The notes under the pieces are model-generated. The model saw only the letters and a list, made by a program, of their open reading frames with translations, searched no databases and was not told the origin of the DNA. A program made the translations under genes and the position numbers. Of a stretch of DNA of 64,000 nt, positions 27,936 to 37,405 are shown in pieces. The stretch is from assembly GCA_040901765.1 (NCBI GenBank), contig JBBDYG010000048.1, forward strand, positions 62,001 to 126,000, written 5' to 3'. This stretch comes from JBBDYG01 sp040901765 (GTDB lineage Bacteria; Planctomycetota; Planctomycetia; Pirellulales; Lacipirellulaceae). How positions within the stretch are numbered: position 1 is the first letter of the stretch; the number at the start of each line of letters is the position of its first letter.

Positions 27936-30668
27936 CTACAACGCTACGTCACGCCAAACGATCTCGCCCGAATCGACCTTCCAATCGTTGCCGAAATAAC
28001 CGATCGCGCGGATATCTTCGGTCCCATCGGTTAGCACATTTGGCCCAAACAGCATGAAATCGGGATAGGCCACACCCGATACAAAGTACCGCAGCCGGGT
28101 GGTGAGACGCATCCCTTGGATCCCAGTGCCGCCGACGACGCCCACCAGCGCATTGTCGCTCCCCTGCCGCGGCCAACAGAAGAGAATCCCCAAGTCGTCG
28201 CCCGTCTCAGGCCGCAAGCTCATCGCGACTTGCCCTTTTCGTACCTGCACGGGACACAACGACAATAGCGCCGGCCAGGCAGCGTTCGTTTCCGAATTGC
28301 CGTAGAGAATCACATTGCAATCGGGGTCGTCGTCGGCCTCGAAGGCGGTGTCGGCGACGACTTCGATGGCGCCGTTGCCGCGATACCAAAACGTCTCAGC
28401 GTCGAAACGGGCCTTCGTCAACGCCCATTGATTCTCCTCGGGTGAGCCTTTCGTGCCATAGATCAACATCACGCGGTTGTCGAACGCCGACTTGAATGCC
28501 CCATAGCGGTTCGGGCCTTTGAGCCGCGCAGGGGGGGTCGGAATTTGACGCCAGCGGTCGTCGCGTTTGACGAGCCATACCCTTTTATCGTCGCCCCGCG
28601 GCATGCGGACTCGGGTCGAGTCGGTGCCATCGAGTTGCACCCGTATGTTGCCCGGCGGGAAGTGGCTCAGGTCGAGCATCAATCGCTCGACATTTTCGGT
28701 TCGGCCGGTAACGCGTCGCTCGGTCGGCGTCTGGTCGAGAACGATGCGGCTCGGCTCGAGTTGCTTCTGCTGCGCTTCGATGGCGCCCCAATGGCAGCGC
28801 GATGAAACACCGGGGTTTGCCGTTGTGAAATCAATTCCTGCCGGCCCGCCGGGGCCTGGCAGCTTATGATTTCGCAAGAACTGCATCAGCCATGGCCAGT
28901 CAACGCATTCGTTTCCCCACCAGTGTCCCGCATCGCGCTGCTCGAAATAGGCAAAATCGGGGTGAAAATCGCCGAGCTTGCTACGCATGAAGCGGGCCTG
29001 CGTCACCGGCACGTTGTCGTCCTTTTCTCCATGCAGCATGTACGTGCCGACGGGCGCGAGATTGCGTAGCAGCGTCATCGTGTCGCTGGGGGAGTAGCCC
29101 CGGAGCAACATCTCCTCGACGGGCGTCGGGTTCTCGAAGTGAGGCATGCCGCCGCCGTAGGACCAAAAGCTGGGCCAACCTGCGCTTGGTGCGATTGCCG
29201 CGAAGCGGCCGGGGAAAGTGACTCCGAGATGCCATGCGCCGTGGCCCCCCATCGAGTGACCCGTCACATAGCGCCGCAGCGGATCGTTCGGAAATCGCTT
29301 CTCGGCGTCGGCCAGAGCCTCCAGCGCGTCGGTTCGGCCCCAGTCTTCCCAATCAAAGCCATAAGGCCGGCGGTTGCTCGGAGCGACGATGTGGGCCCAC
29401 CGCTTGGGCTTGTACGAAGCCGCCTGCTTACTCGCGTCGACCCCCGCTCCGTGCAACGACAGCACGATTCCCGGCGTCCCTTCCCAAGTGGGATCCTCGC
29501 CGCCCGCTGGCAGCACCGCGTAGTTCTGAATGCTGCCATCGATCGCGCTGCGGAACGTTCGCACTTGGAGCGTTCCCGCAGCCGCGGTATTGAGAGTCAG
29601 TTGAGCTTCCGTTAACTTTTCTGGCGTTGTGATCGCTTCGTCAGTCGTACCGTCGCCCTCCGGCGCCGGCGGCATGGGACCAAGGTGGATCGCAACCTCT
29701 GCCGTCACCTTCTCCCCCGCCACCGCCGTCAGCGCCGGTATCCGCACGGGTGCCTTAAAAACCGACAGCGGCGGAATCGTGGGAAGTGGCGATGGAACCG
29801 CCGAACCGTCACCGACCGAACACGACAAATGCCCGGTGAATGTTTCTTGGGTTGCGTTCACCACCGGAACGGCGGCCCATTTCTCTTCCGATTCGCCCTC
29901 GACAAGGTCGGGAAGCGTGGTGTCGGCGGCAAGAAAGTACACGCCCGATGCTGGCATGGTTAGCTTCACTGTTAATGTGTCGCCCGCAGCTTGGAACAAT
30001 AACTCATTCGTTCCCTTCCGCACGAGGACCGGAAGTTCCACCCAGCCGTAGCTGTAGATGTCGCCGGTACGCGGCTCGCCGTTCACATACACCAGGGCAT
30101 GCCCGCTGGCGTGGAGAATCATCACCCGTTCTTCAGGCGATTCAAACGTCGCCACGGCGTAGCCGCCGTGGAGATCGCTCGTATCGAGAATGCCAGTGTC
30201 GCTGGCCTGCCTGTCCTTCCAGTGCCGCTCCACGCCGCCCGGTACTTTCACTTCGTCGCCTTTGACAGGCGACTTCCAATTGCCGCTGGAGATTTGGGCG
30301 TCGATCGCATCGGTATGGATCGCCGCCTTGCCGTAGTTGCCGACCGCTGGCAACGTCAGATAGTCGCGCGGAATGATCTCTGCCGTCACGGCAGGTGGTT
30401 CCGCATCGGCTGGTGTTTCTTCCGTGGCGGGATTCTCGTCCACCGGCGGTGTGCCTTCCGGTGGCGGCGGTTCTTCAGTCTTCGGCTCATCTGCTTGCTC
30501 TACCGTCTCAGGTTCGGGCGGTGGCTCGGGTGCCGCATCCTCGGCTGGCTCAGCAGGCTGTTCGGTTGGCGCAGGATCGGCCGCCGGTTCGGCATCTTGT
30601 GCCCTCGCGATCGCAAACGGCATGAGCAGCAGCAGCGCCAACCAAAGCACGCGAAACAGATTCATCAT
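27936..30668 (-). CDS. Large secreted esterase/prolyl-oligopeptidase-type hydrolase
   Basis: 910 residues. A signal peptide (1-23, ending IARA-QD) is followed by a Pro/Glu/Ala-rich low-complexity linker (24-95). Residues ~100-400 form a beta-rich region. The alpha/beta-hydrolase domain has GIVLSLHGAGVDASKQAA (oxyanion strand), the nucleophile elbow TGHSMGGHGAWHLG (serine near residue 470), an acid region GEKDDNVPVTQARFM and the catalytic histidine DAGHWWGNE. This matches secreted polysaccharide/feruloyl-like esterases or POP-type enzymes of planctomycetes; the substrate is unknown. An ~200-residue C-terminal beta-rich domain follows. It may be co-transcribed with the membrane protein behind it. 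Confidence 0.82.
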   Translation of the reverse strand: MMNLFRVLWLALLLLMPFAIARAQDAEPAADPAPTEQPAEPAEDAAPEPPPEPETVEQADEPKTEEPPPPEGTPPVDENPATEETPADAEPPAVTAEIIPRDYLTLPAVGNYGKAAIHTDAIDAQISSGNWKSPVKGDEVKVPGGVERHWKDRQASDTGILDTSDLHGGYAVATFESPEERVMILHASGHALVYVNGEPRTGDIYSYGWVELPVLVRKGTNELLFQAAGDTLTVKLTMPASGVYFLAADTTLPDLVEGESEEKWAAVPVVNATQETFTGHLSCSVGDGSAVPSPLPTIPPLSVFKAPVRIPALTAVAGEKVTAEVAIHLGPMPPAPEGDGTTDEAITTPEKLTEAQLTLNTAAAGTLQVRTFRSAIDGSIQNYAVLPAGGEDPTWEGTPGIVLSLHGAGVDASKQAASYKPKRWAHIVAPSNRRPYGFDWEDWGRTDALEALADAEKRFPNDPLRRYVTGHSMGGHGAWHLGVTFPGRFAAIAPSAGWPSFWSYGGGMPHFENPTPVEEMLLRGYSPSDTMTLLRNLAPVGTYMLHGEKDDNVPVTQARFMRSKLGDFHPDFAYFEQRDAGHWWGNECVDWPWLMQFLRNHKLPGPGGPAGIDFTTANPGVSSRCHWGAIEAQQKQLEPSRIVLDQTPTERRVTGRTENVERLMLDLSHFPPGNIRVQLDGTDSTRVRMPRGDDKRVWLVKRDDRWRQIPTPPARLKGPNRYGAFKSAFDNRVMLIYGTKGSPEENQWALTKARFDAETFWYRGNGAIEVVADTAFEADDDPDCNVILYGNSETNAAWPALLSLCPVQVRKGQVAMSLRPETGDDLGILFCWPRQGSDNALVGVVGGTGIQGMRLTTRLRYFVSGVAYPDFMLFGPNVLTDGTEDIRAIGYFGNDWKVDSGEIVWRDVAL

Positions 30669-30789
30669 CTCAACTCCTAAGCAACCGCTTGCGGCTTAGC
30701 GCGCTCCGCTCCGAAGACGCAGTTTACCCGCCGTGGTGGGCGTCGCGGCTAACAATCCCAAATCCCAAATCTGAAATCCCAAATTCTCT

Positions 30790-31287
30790 TCATCCATCCG
30801 GAAACTGCCGGCAATACTCGTATAACGCCATCGCCGTGGCCGTTGCTACATTGTAGCTGTACGGCAGGCCCCAGACAGGAATCTCCACCACGTCGTCGAG
30901 TTTTTCGAGCAGATCTTCGGTCAGCCCCGTCCGTTCGTTGCCGATCACCAGGGCCGTTCGCTGCGTAAAAGAATAATGGTGCAGATTCTGCGACTTGGTA
31001 GTCTGTTCCAGCCCGACCAGCCGGTACCCAGCCGCGCGGAGCTTATCGAGCACCGGCGGCAGGGTGCGGTGGATTTCGATCCGGATCGTGTCGGTCCCAT
31101 CGCGGGCGATTCTCCGATCGAGCTTGGCATGACCTGTGCAAACCACCCGCTCCAGCCCACAGCAACTCGCCGCCCGCACAATCCGCGACAGATTGACGTT
31201 ACTACGAAGCGGCGCGCAAACTATCAGTAGCTCCCGCGGCCCGGCCAACCCCCGCGGCGGCTTGTGACGTTGATGCTCGAAACTCAT
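30790..31287 (-). CDS. SpoU/TrmH-family RNA 2'-O-methyltransferase
   Basis: About 165 residues from the ATG at 31287 (MSFEHQRH). An in-frame start 72 bases upstream lies in a large inverted repeat and is rejected. SPOUT motifs: NLSRIVRAASCCGLERV (motif 1), LVIGNERTGL (motif 2) and VEIPVWGLPYSYNVATATAMALYEY (motif 3), which form the deep trefoil knot that binds SAM. It methylates ribose in tRNA or rRNA; which nucleotide is not clear. Length is that of minimal TrmL/TrmH-like enzymes. Confidence 0.9.
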   Translation of the reverse strand: MSFEHQRHKPPRGLAGPRELLIVCAPLRSNVNLSRIVRAASCCGLERVVCTGHAKLDRRIARDGTDTIRIEIHRTLPPVLDKLRAAGYRLVGLEQTTKSQNLHHYSFTQRTALVIGNERTGLTEDLLEKLDDVVEIPVWGLPYSYNVATATAMALYEYCRQFPDG

Positions 31288-31300
31288 ACAAACCAATATA

Positions 31301-31546
31301 ACCGCGGAGACACAGAGAACGCAGAAAAGAACTTTAGCCACGGATGAAACACAGATCAAACACGGATGAAATGAGAGAATGAAGGAACGCTAATCAACGC
31401 TATTCCAGACGAGGTCATTTCCGGATTAGCGAAGATTAGTGCCGATTAGTGTTCCCCGATTCCTTATTTTCATCCGTGTTCAATCCGTGTTTCATCCGTG
31501 GCTAGAACAAGGTTTTTGTACTTTGCGAACTCCGCGTCTCTGCGGT
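31301..31546. repeat. 246-bp nested inverted repeat (ATCCGTG type)
   Basis: Outer arms ACCGCGGAGACACAGAGA... (31301-31324) and ...CTCTGCGGT (31521-31546); main arms 31335-31371 and 31468-31504 (37 bases, few mismatches) built from tandem copies of CACGGATGAAA; inner arms with GATTAGCG and CGCTAATC words. It lies between the divergent SpoU gene and the Opp operon, so it is also positioned to carry both promoters. Confidence 0.9.
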
Positions 31547-31568
31547 TCCCAATAGGTTTCTAATCGCC

Positions 31569-33455
31569 GTGTCATCTCGCCTCAACTTTTCCATTCTGGC
31601 CGTCGTCCTGACTTTGACAGGTGTGGCGTGGGCCGTCTACCACGGTCGATTGCCGCCGGCCGATTTTACGTTCAATAACGCCACCGAGATCAAGTCCCTC
31701 GATCCCGCTTTGGTGACGGGCGTTCCCGAAGGCCGAATCATCGAAGGCATTTACGAAGGCCTCGTGCAGCTTCACCCCCAGACGCGCCAGCCGCAGCCCG
31801 GCGCCGCCGAGCGGTGGGAAATTTCCGACGACAAGCTGACCTACACCTTCCACATTCGCAAAAATGCCGTTTGGACCAATAGCGACCCCGTGACGGCCCA
31901 CGATTTTGTCTACTCGTTGCGGCGGTTCATCGACCCCCGCACCGCCTCGCAGTACGCCTACCAGGCGTGGTATGCGAAGAACGCCAAACGCTATACGCTC
32001 GGCTCCGCTGGGATTAAGCCTGGCGACCCCGTCGAAGTCGAGCTGAACTTGGAACCTGGCGAAGTCGAAACGAAACGCGGCAAGCTGCTACACGGCACGC
32101 TGGTCGAAATCATCGAACGCGAAGGGATGGACCCCAAGAAGTACCAACCGGGCGACCGCGTGCTCGTCGTCGAAATCGACGGCAAGCAGCACAAGTTCAC
32201 CTCTTCCGATAAACGCGGAGACCTCCCCAAAGATCTCGAACTCTGCCGGCAAGTGCTGCTCGATTTCCGCGAGGTCGGCATCCGCGCCGTGGACGACCAC
32301 ACGCTGGTGACGGAACTGGCATACCCCACGCCGTTCTGGCTGCAACTCATGGGGTTTTACCCGCTGTTCCCAGTGAACCAAAAGTGCATCGAAGAGCACG
32401 GCGCGCCCTATTGGACCTACCCTGAGAATATTGTCACCAACGGCGCGTACGATGTAGTTCTGCGCAGAGTGCGGGACCGCGTTCGGCTCGCCAAAAGCGA
32501 CACCTATTGGGATCGCGACAACGTGAAGCTCAATACGATTGACGCGCTGGCAGTCGAACAGCAGACAACTGGATACAATCTCTACGAATTGGGGGAAGTT
32601 GATTGGATCGTCGATCCGCCGCCCGTCGTGCTGCGAGAAAAGCTCAAATCGGGTGAGTCGCTGGACGACCTGAATCCATCCCGCCAATTCGGTACCTATT
32701 ACTACTTGCTTAACACGACGCGCCCACCACTCAACGATCCGCGCGTTCGTCGCGCTCTGGTTCTGGCGCTCGACCGCGCGGAGATTACCCGCGTCGCCAC
32801 TGGCGCCGGCGAGCAACCGGCGCGCAGCCTCGTGCCACCGGGGCTTCCTCAGTACCAATCGCAGATGCATCCCGAGGAGAATATCGAAGAAGCTCGCCGC
32901 TTGTTTGCCGAGGCCGGTTACCCCGAGGGCCGCGGATTTCCTCGACTCGAAATACTCTACAATACCCACGAGCAGCATCAAACCGTCGCGGAACTGGTGC
33001 GCAAGCAATGGCAGCGCGCACTGGGTATTACCGTCGTTACCCGCAACCAGGAATGGCCCACGGTTCTCGACGCCCAAAATCAGCTCAAGTTCGACGTCAG
33101 CCGGCGGTCTTGGATCGGCGACTATCTTGATCCCTATACGTTTCTCGATATGTTCGTTACAGGAGGCGAGAACAACAACACCGGCTGGAGCAATGCGAAA
33201 TACGATCAACTGATCACCGATGCGAAGGTGGAACCGGATGAGCAGAATCGATTGGCGATGCTCGCGGAGGCCGAACGCATTCTCATGGAAGAACTGCCAA
33301 TCGTTCCGATCTACTACTATGTGTCGCGCAATATGGTGAAACCTCACATTCGCGGCTTCTACAACAACCTGCAAGACATCCACCCACTGCGAGCGATTTG
33401 GATCGATCGCGAAGGCGAGACCCCAAGTGACTATGCCCCGGGGGGCGGTGAGTGA
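31569..33455 (+). CDS. oppA: Oligopeptide ABC transporter substrate-binding protein (family 5)
   Basis: 628 residues from GTG 31569. An N-terminal membrane anchor or signal (hydrophobic residues 7-22) leads into the SBP family 5 fold: FTFNNATEIKSLDPALVTG, GRIIEGIYEGLVQLHP, TYTFHIRKNAVWTNSDPVTAHDFVYSLRR, and near the C-terminus the QNQLKFDVSRRSWIGDY segment. Residues about 155-225 (GDPVEVELNLEPGEVETKRG...) are an unusual charged insertion compared with E. coli OppA. It binds peptides outside the cytoplasmic membrane for the OppBC permease. Stop and the next start overlap by four bases (GTGA). Confidence 0.93.
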   Translation: MSSRLNFSILAVVLTLTGVAWAVYHGRLPPADFTFNNATEIKSLDPALVTGVPEGRIIEGIYEGLVQLHPQTRQPQPGAAERWEISDDKLTYTFHIRKNAVWTNSDPVTAHDFVYSLRRFIDPRTASQYAYQAWYAKNAKRYTLGSAGIKPGDPVEVELNLEPGEVETKRGKLLHGTLVEIIEREGMDPKKYQPGDRVLVVEIDGKQHKFTSSDKRGDLPKDLELCRQVLLDFREVGIRAVDDHTLVTELAYPTPFWLQLMGFYPLFPVNQKCIEEHGAPYWTYPENIVTNGAYDVVLRRVRDRVRLAKSDTYWDRDNVKLNTIDALAVEQQTTGYNLYELGEVDWIVDPPPVVLREKLKSGESLDDLNPSRQFGTYYYLLNTTRPPLNDPRVRRALVLALDRAEITRVATGAGEQPARSLVPPGLPQYQSQMHPEENIEEARRLFAEAGYPEGRGFPRLEILYNTHEQHQTVAELVRKQWQRALGITVVTRNQEWPTVLDAQNQLKFDVSRRSWIGDYLDPYTFLDMFVTGGENNNTGWSNAKYDQLITDAKVEPDEQNRLAMLAEAERILMEELPIVPIYYYVSRNMVKPHIRGFYNNLQDIHPLRAIWIDREGETPSDYAPGGGE

Positions 33456-34369
33456 TCATTTTCATTTTCAAGCGGCTCGCCTGGATGGTCCTTACGTTGT
33501 GGGTCGTCTTTACGGTGTCGTTTTTCTTAATGCGTTCGGTCCCGGGCGGGCCGTTCGATGGCGAACGCGATTTGCCGCCGGAGATCGAAGCGAATCTCCT
33601 GCGGCGATATCATCTCGACGAGCCGCTGTGGAAACAGTACGGGCGCGAGCTTTGGAACGTGACGAGGTTTGATTTAGGATTCCCGTTCACGCTTGGCGAA
33701 GTCAGCGTCAATCAGATGGTGCGGCAAGGCTTTCCGATTTCCGCCGCTCTCGGCTTGATGGCCCTCACCTTCGCAATTCTGGTTGGCCTGACCGCTGGAA
33801 TTCTCGCGGCCGTCACCCGTGGAGCCTGGACTGATTCGGCGTTGATGGCCGTTGCGACTATTGGCATTACGCTTCCCAATTTCGTCGTCGCCGGCATCTT
33901 GATCTTGTTGTTCGCATTCACCTTTCCGCTTTTCCCGGCGGCCGGATGGGGAACGATCGGGCATCTCGCGCTGCCGGCGTTTTGCCTCGGTGCGCCCTAC
34001 GCCGCAGAGGTTGCTCGAATTACGCGTACGAGCATGCTCGACGTCCTCTCGCAGGACCACATCCGCACCGCCGAAGCCAAGGGGCTGCCAAAATGGCGAG
34101 TCATTACGCGACATGCTTTGCCCACGGCGTTGCTGCCCGTCGTGTCGTTTCTTGGACCCGCTGCGGCAGGCATCCTCACCGGTTCGATTGTCATCGAGAG
34201 TGTTTTCGCCGTTCCGGGAATTGGTTCTCACTTCGTGAAAGCGGCTGAGGTTCGCGACTACACCGTCGCGATGGGCCTTGTATTGCTTTACACCGTCATC
34301 CTCTACACGTTCAATTTTATCGTCGATCTAGCTTACGCGGTGCTCGATCCGCGGGTTGAATGGAAGTGA
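33452..34369 (+). CDS. oppB: Oligopeptide ABC transporter permease OppB
   Basis: 305 residues. Starts GTG 33452, overlapping the oppA stop. Six hydrophobic segments: the first at residues 9-28 (VLTLWVVFTVSFFLM), then a periplasmic loop, and four to five more. The permease EAA loop reads VARITRTSMLDVLSQDHIRTAEAKGLPKW (~185-215), the contact site for the ATPase subunits. It pairs with OppC to form the membrane channel. Confidence 0.95.
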   Translation: MIIFIFKRLAWMVLTLWVVFTVSFFLMRSVPGGPFDGERDLPPEIEANLLRRYHLDEPLWKQYGRELWNVTRFDLGFPFTLGEVSVNQMVRQGFPISAALGLMALTFAILVGLTAGILAAVTRGAWTDSALMAVATIGITLPNFVVAGILILLFAFTFPLFPAAGWGTIGHLALPAFCLGAPYAAEVARITRTSMLDVLSQDHIRTAEAKGLPKWRVITRHALPTALLPVVSFLGPAAAGILTGSIVIESVFAVPGIGSHFVKAAEVRDYTVAMGLVLLYTVILYTFNFIVDLAYAVLDPRVEWK

Positions 34370-34410
34370 CTTCGTTCGACTTTCCGCTATCACACTTTTC
34401 CCTGTTCCGC

Positions 34411-35616
34411 ATGTCCACCGTTCCCGAATCACGTTACGAAATCGATACGGTTGTGCTCGACGAGCATCAACTCTTGAAAGGAACGTCGCTTGGGCAAGAC
34501 GCCTGGCGGCGGCTTAAACGGAATCGCGTGGCCATGCTCTCGATGGTCGTTCTGGCGCTGATCGGGCTGCTCGCGTTCGTAACGCCAATGCTGCCGCTGC
34601 AGCCGCCAGATTTCGACCAGACGCCCTTGCAGTACGCCACGCCAAAGTGGTCGCCATTGATGCAAGAGACTTTTCGTCTCTCACAGAAGGAGTTAGATGA
34701 AGCGGCCGACACGCTGGCATCGATACGCAAGCAAATTGCCGCGGCCGCCGACGAGGAAGCACGCGAGCGGCTCGAAAACCAACTCGACGACGCCGTGCAG
34801 GCCCCCTACCGTAACGCCGGATTTCCGGAACTTGGTCCGCTGAGCCGGGCTATGGTCCGGGCTCGGCTGGCGTTCTTCGGCCAGTGGGAGTTTAACTCCA
34901 TCTGCGGACGCGACTTGTTTGGTCGCGATCTGTTGTCACGCGTCTTCTGGGGCGCACGCGTATCGCTCGTCGTGGGCATCGTCGCCACGCTCGTGTCGCT
35001 GGTGATCGGTGTCAGCTACGGCGCGATCTCCGGTTACGCCGGCGGCTGGGTCGATGACGCCATGATGCGGCTGGTCGATATTCTCTACTCGGTGCCGTTT
35101 ATCTTTGTCGTGATCTTTCTGATTACGATTCTCGATCAGGAAGACATCAAAGCGTGGCGCGAGGCGTGGGGAATCGACAGGATCACTATCTTTTATCTCG
35201 TTGTGGGGGCGATCTACTGGCTCACAATGGCCCGGGTCGTCCGCGGGCAGGTGCTGTCACTCAAGCACGATTTGTTTGTCGAGGCCGCCCGAGCGCTCGG
35301 AGTTCGGCAACGGGCGATTATCTTCCGACACATTGTGCCTAACCTGTTCAGCGTGGTGATCGTGTACCTCACGCTCACGATTCCCCGAGTGATGCTGTTC
35401 GAGGCGTTCCTGTCGTTTTTGGGCCTGGGCGTCGAGCCACCGAACGTTTCGTGGGGTCTGTTGGCCAACGAAGGAATCAAGGTCATCACACCGATCAAAA
35501 CTTACTGGTGGCTGATCGTGTATCCTAGCCTCGCGATGGGCGTCACTCTCTTCGCGCTCAACTTCTTGGGCGACGGCATGCGCGACGCGCTCGACCCGAA
35601 GCTGAAAAATCGCTGA
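34411..35616 (+). CDS. oppC: Oligopeptide ABC transporter permease OppC
   Basis: About 401 residues from the ATG at 34411 (MSTVPESRYEID); an in-frame ATG at 34360 overlapping the end of oppB is an alternative. An N-terminal membrane helix (about 38-55), an unusually long periplasmic loop of ~120 residues rich in E/K/R, then the DppC/OppC permease core with RDLFGRDLLSRVFWGARVSLVVG, GAISGYAGGWVDDAMMRLVDILYSVPFIF and the EAA motif ARVVRGQVLSLKHDLFVEAARALG. The OppD and OppF ATPases are not seen; the assembly gap follows immediately. Confidence 0.92.
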   Translation: MSTVPESRYEIDTVVLDEHQLLKGTSLGQDAWRRLKRNRVAMLSMVVLALIGLLAFVTPMLPLQPPDFDQTPLQYATPKWSPLMQETFRLSQKELDEAADTLASIRKQIAAAADEEARERLENQLDDAVQAPYRNAGFPELGPLSRAMVRARLAFFGQWEFNSICGRDLFGRDLLSRVFWGARVSLVVGIVATLVSLVIGVSYGAISGYAGGWVDDAMMRLVDILYSVPFIFVVIFLITILDQEDIKAWREAWGIDRITIFYLVVGAIYWLTMARVVRGQVLSLKHDLFVEAARALGVRQRAIIFRHIVPNLFSVVIVYLTLTIPRVMLFEAFLSFLGLGVEPPNVSWGLLANEGIKVITPIKTYWWLIVYPSLAMGVTLFALNFLGDGMRDALDPKLKNR

Positions 35617-35623
35617 AGTAGCC

Positions 35624-35656
35624 GGGGGGGGGGNNNNNNNNNNCCCCCCCCCCCCC
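35624..35656. other. Assembly gap (10 N) flanked by G and C homopolymers
   Basis: Ten G (35624-35633), ten N (35634-35643), thirteen C (35644-35656). This is a scaffolding join, possibly over a GC-extreme hairpin that did not assemble. Coordinates to the right are offset by an unknown amount, and the end of the flanking minus-strand gene is lost. Confidence 0.97.
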
Positions 35657-35989
35657 GGCTGCTGCGCCAATCGCCAGTCCTGCAAGGGCCCAGTACAACA
35701 GCGAGACGAACAGCACCGCGCCAACCAGGCACGTCACGAAATAGTCCCGCATGAGCACCAGCGCCGGTGGCTCGGCGCTCTTGGGCACGCGGCGGGCAAC
35801 GGTTTGCGGTTCCTGCTGCTGGCGCTCGACGTCGCTCCGCCACGCCTGCCAGTCGCCGCGGGCTTCGGACGAATCGAGGTCGCGCAGGACATTCTGTCGT
35901 TGCGCGAATAAACCCCACACCAGCGCGATCATGAGCGCAAGATACGCCATCGCCGCGATCCGCAGGTACTTCTTGCTTGCAACGGTCAT
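35644..35989 (-). CDS. Small membrane protein, 3' end lost in the gap
   Basis: Starts at ATG 35989 (a GTG three bases earlier is also possible), overlapping the amidohydrolase stop. Two hydrophobic segments: residues ~12-28 (MAYLALMIALVWGLF) and ~83-112 (TCLVGAVLFVSLLYWALAGLAIG). Between them is a charged linker with arginine-rich RQQQEPQTVARR. The end runs into the poly-C of the gap, so the true C-terminus is unknown. Probably co-transcribed with the amidohydrolase; no family recognised. Confidence 0.6.
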
Positions 35990-37317
35990 CACTCGCTAGC
36001 CTTCTGGGGAGGCAGCAGATCGGCGACAATCGCCGCCATCGACACAATGCCGGTGCGAAGCGTGCTTTCGGGTTCGGGGTAATAGAGCGGCGAATGGAGC
36101 GACGGCGGCGGCTGTTTCTTGGCAGCGAACTCGTCGAGCCGCGCCGCCGGTACGCTGCCGAGGCGGAACATGCAGATCGGCACGCCGGCTAGCCCGTACC
36201 GGCCAAAATCCTCGCCGCCCATCGAGGGATCGGGCGATTCCACCTGCTTCGCCCCCAGCCGCTTGCGCAATGTCTCCGCGACGCGCTCCGACAACGCCGG
36301 ATCGTTGTACAGCGACGGCGTCCCTTCGGAGATCTCCACCTCCGGCTCGGGAGCGCCGGAACTTGCCGCCGCAGCATTTGCCTTACGCCGGATCGCGTCC
36401 CACAATTGCTGTCGGACCTCTGCCGAATAGCTGCGGACGGTGATTTGCAGCTTGCAGTCGTCGGGAATGATGTTGTGCTTCGTGCCGCCGTTGATTGCCC
36501 CAACGGTAATTACCGCCGGCTCGATCGGTTTGATCTCGCGGCTGACAATTGTCTGCAAGTCGAGAATAAGCCGGGCCGCGATCACAATCGGGTCGATGGC
36601 TGTCTCTGGATACGCCCCATGTCCACCGCGGCCCTTGATCGTAATGTCGATGCTATCGACGTTGGCCATCGAATAGCCACTTCGCACGCCGACGCTGCCG
36701 GTTGGCGATTCCGCGCCGACGTGAAGTGCTACGGCAAAATCGGGCCGCGGGAAACGCACCAGCAGCCCATCATTGAGCATCGCCTCCGCGCCCGCGCCTC
36801 GCTCCTCGGCTGGCTGGCAAAGGAAAATCACCGTGCCCGACCAAAGATCCTTATGCTGCGCGAGCAGTCGGGCGACCCCGATCAGGCTGGCCATGTGAAT
36901 GTCGTGCCCACAGGCATGCATCACGCCAACGACCGCGCCGCGGTCATCGGTCACCTTCACTTGCGAAGCGTACGGTAGGCCCGTTTGCTCAGTAACGGGA
37001 AGCGCGTCCATGTCGGCGCGGTACATGAGCGCCTTGCCGGGGCCGTTCTTGAGGACGCCCACGACGCCGTGACCCCCGATGCCCGTTGTAACCTCGGCGC
37101 CAATTTTGCGCAACTCATCGGCCATCCGCGTAGCGGTTTTTTCCTCTTGAAGGGAAAGCTCCGGCGCGGCATGTAGTTCCTTGTAGACGCCGACGACTGC
37201 CGGCAGGTTTTCCGTGAGCCAGGCTTCGATCAGGGGATTACCCGGCTCTTGACCCGATCCGGTCGTCGAACTCTGAAGAACGAGCAACACAAGAACGAAA
37301 TTTCGAACTGTGAACAT
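35989..37317 (-). CDS. Secreted M20-family amidohydrolase (carboxypeptidase-like)
   Basis: About 442 residues from the ATG at 37317 (MFTVRNFVLVLLVLQ), which opens a signal peptide with a hydrophobic core at 7-15; further upstream starts lack signal-like sequence. Metal-binding and catalytic motifs: GVLKNGPGKALMYRADMDALPV, HACGHDIHMASLIG (paired metal ligands), CQPAEERGAGAEAML, and the dimerisation-domain SIDITIKGRGGHGAYPETAIDPI. It hydrolyses an N-acyl amino acid or IAA-conjugate-like bond; the real substrate is unknown. The membrane protein downstream overlaps its stop. Confidence 0.9.
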   Translation of the reverse strand: MFTVRNFVLVLLVLQSSTTGSGQEPGNPLIEAWLTENLPAVVGVYKELHAAPELSLQEEKTATRMADELRKIGAEVTTGIGGHGVVGVLKNGPGKALMYRADMDALPVTEQTGLPYASQVKVTDDRGAVVGVMHACGHDIHMASLIGVARLLAQHKDLWSGTVIFLCQPAEERGAGAEAMLNDGLLVRFPRPDFAVALHVGAESPTGSVGVRSGYSMANVDSIDITIKGRGGHGAYPETAIDPIVIAARLILDLQTIVSREIKPIEPAVITVGAINGGTKHNIIPDDCKLQITVRSYSAEVRQQLWDAIRRKANAAAASSGAPEPEVEISEGTPSLYNDPALSERVAETLRKRLGAKQVESPDPSMGGEDFGRYGLAGVPICMFRLGSVPAARLDEFAAKKQPPPSLHSPLYYPEPESTLRTGIVSMAAIVADLLPPQKASE

Positions 37318-37405
37318 GTTGACGGCCTCGACGAGCGTGTGGCGGAAAGGATGGCTCATTCTAACACGCTTCGTGCCGACGTCACGCTTGTAGGTGGAAG
37401 ACATC

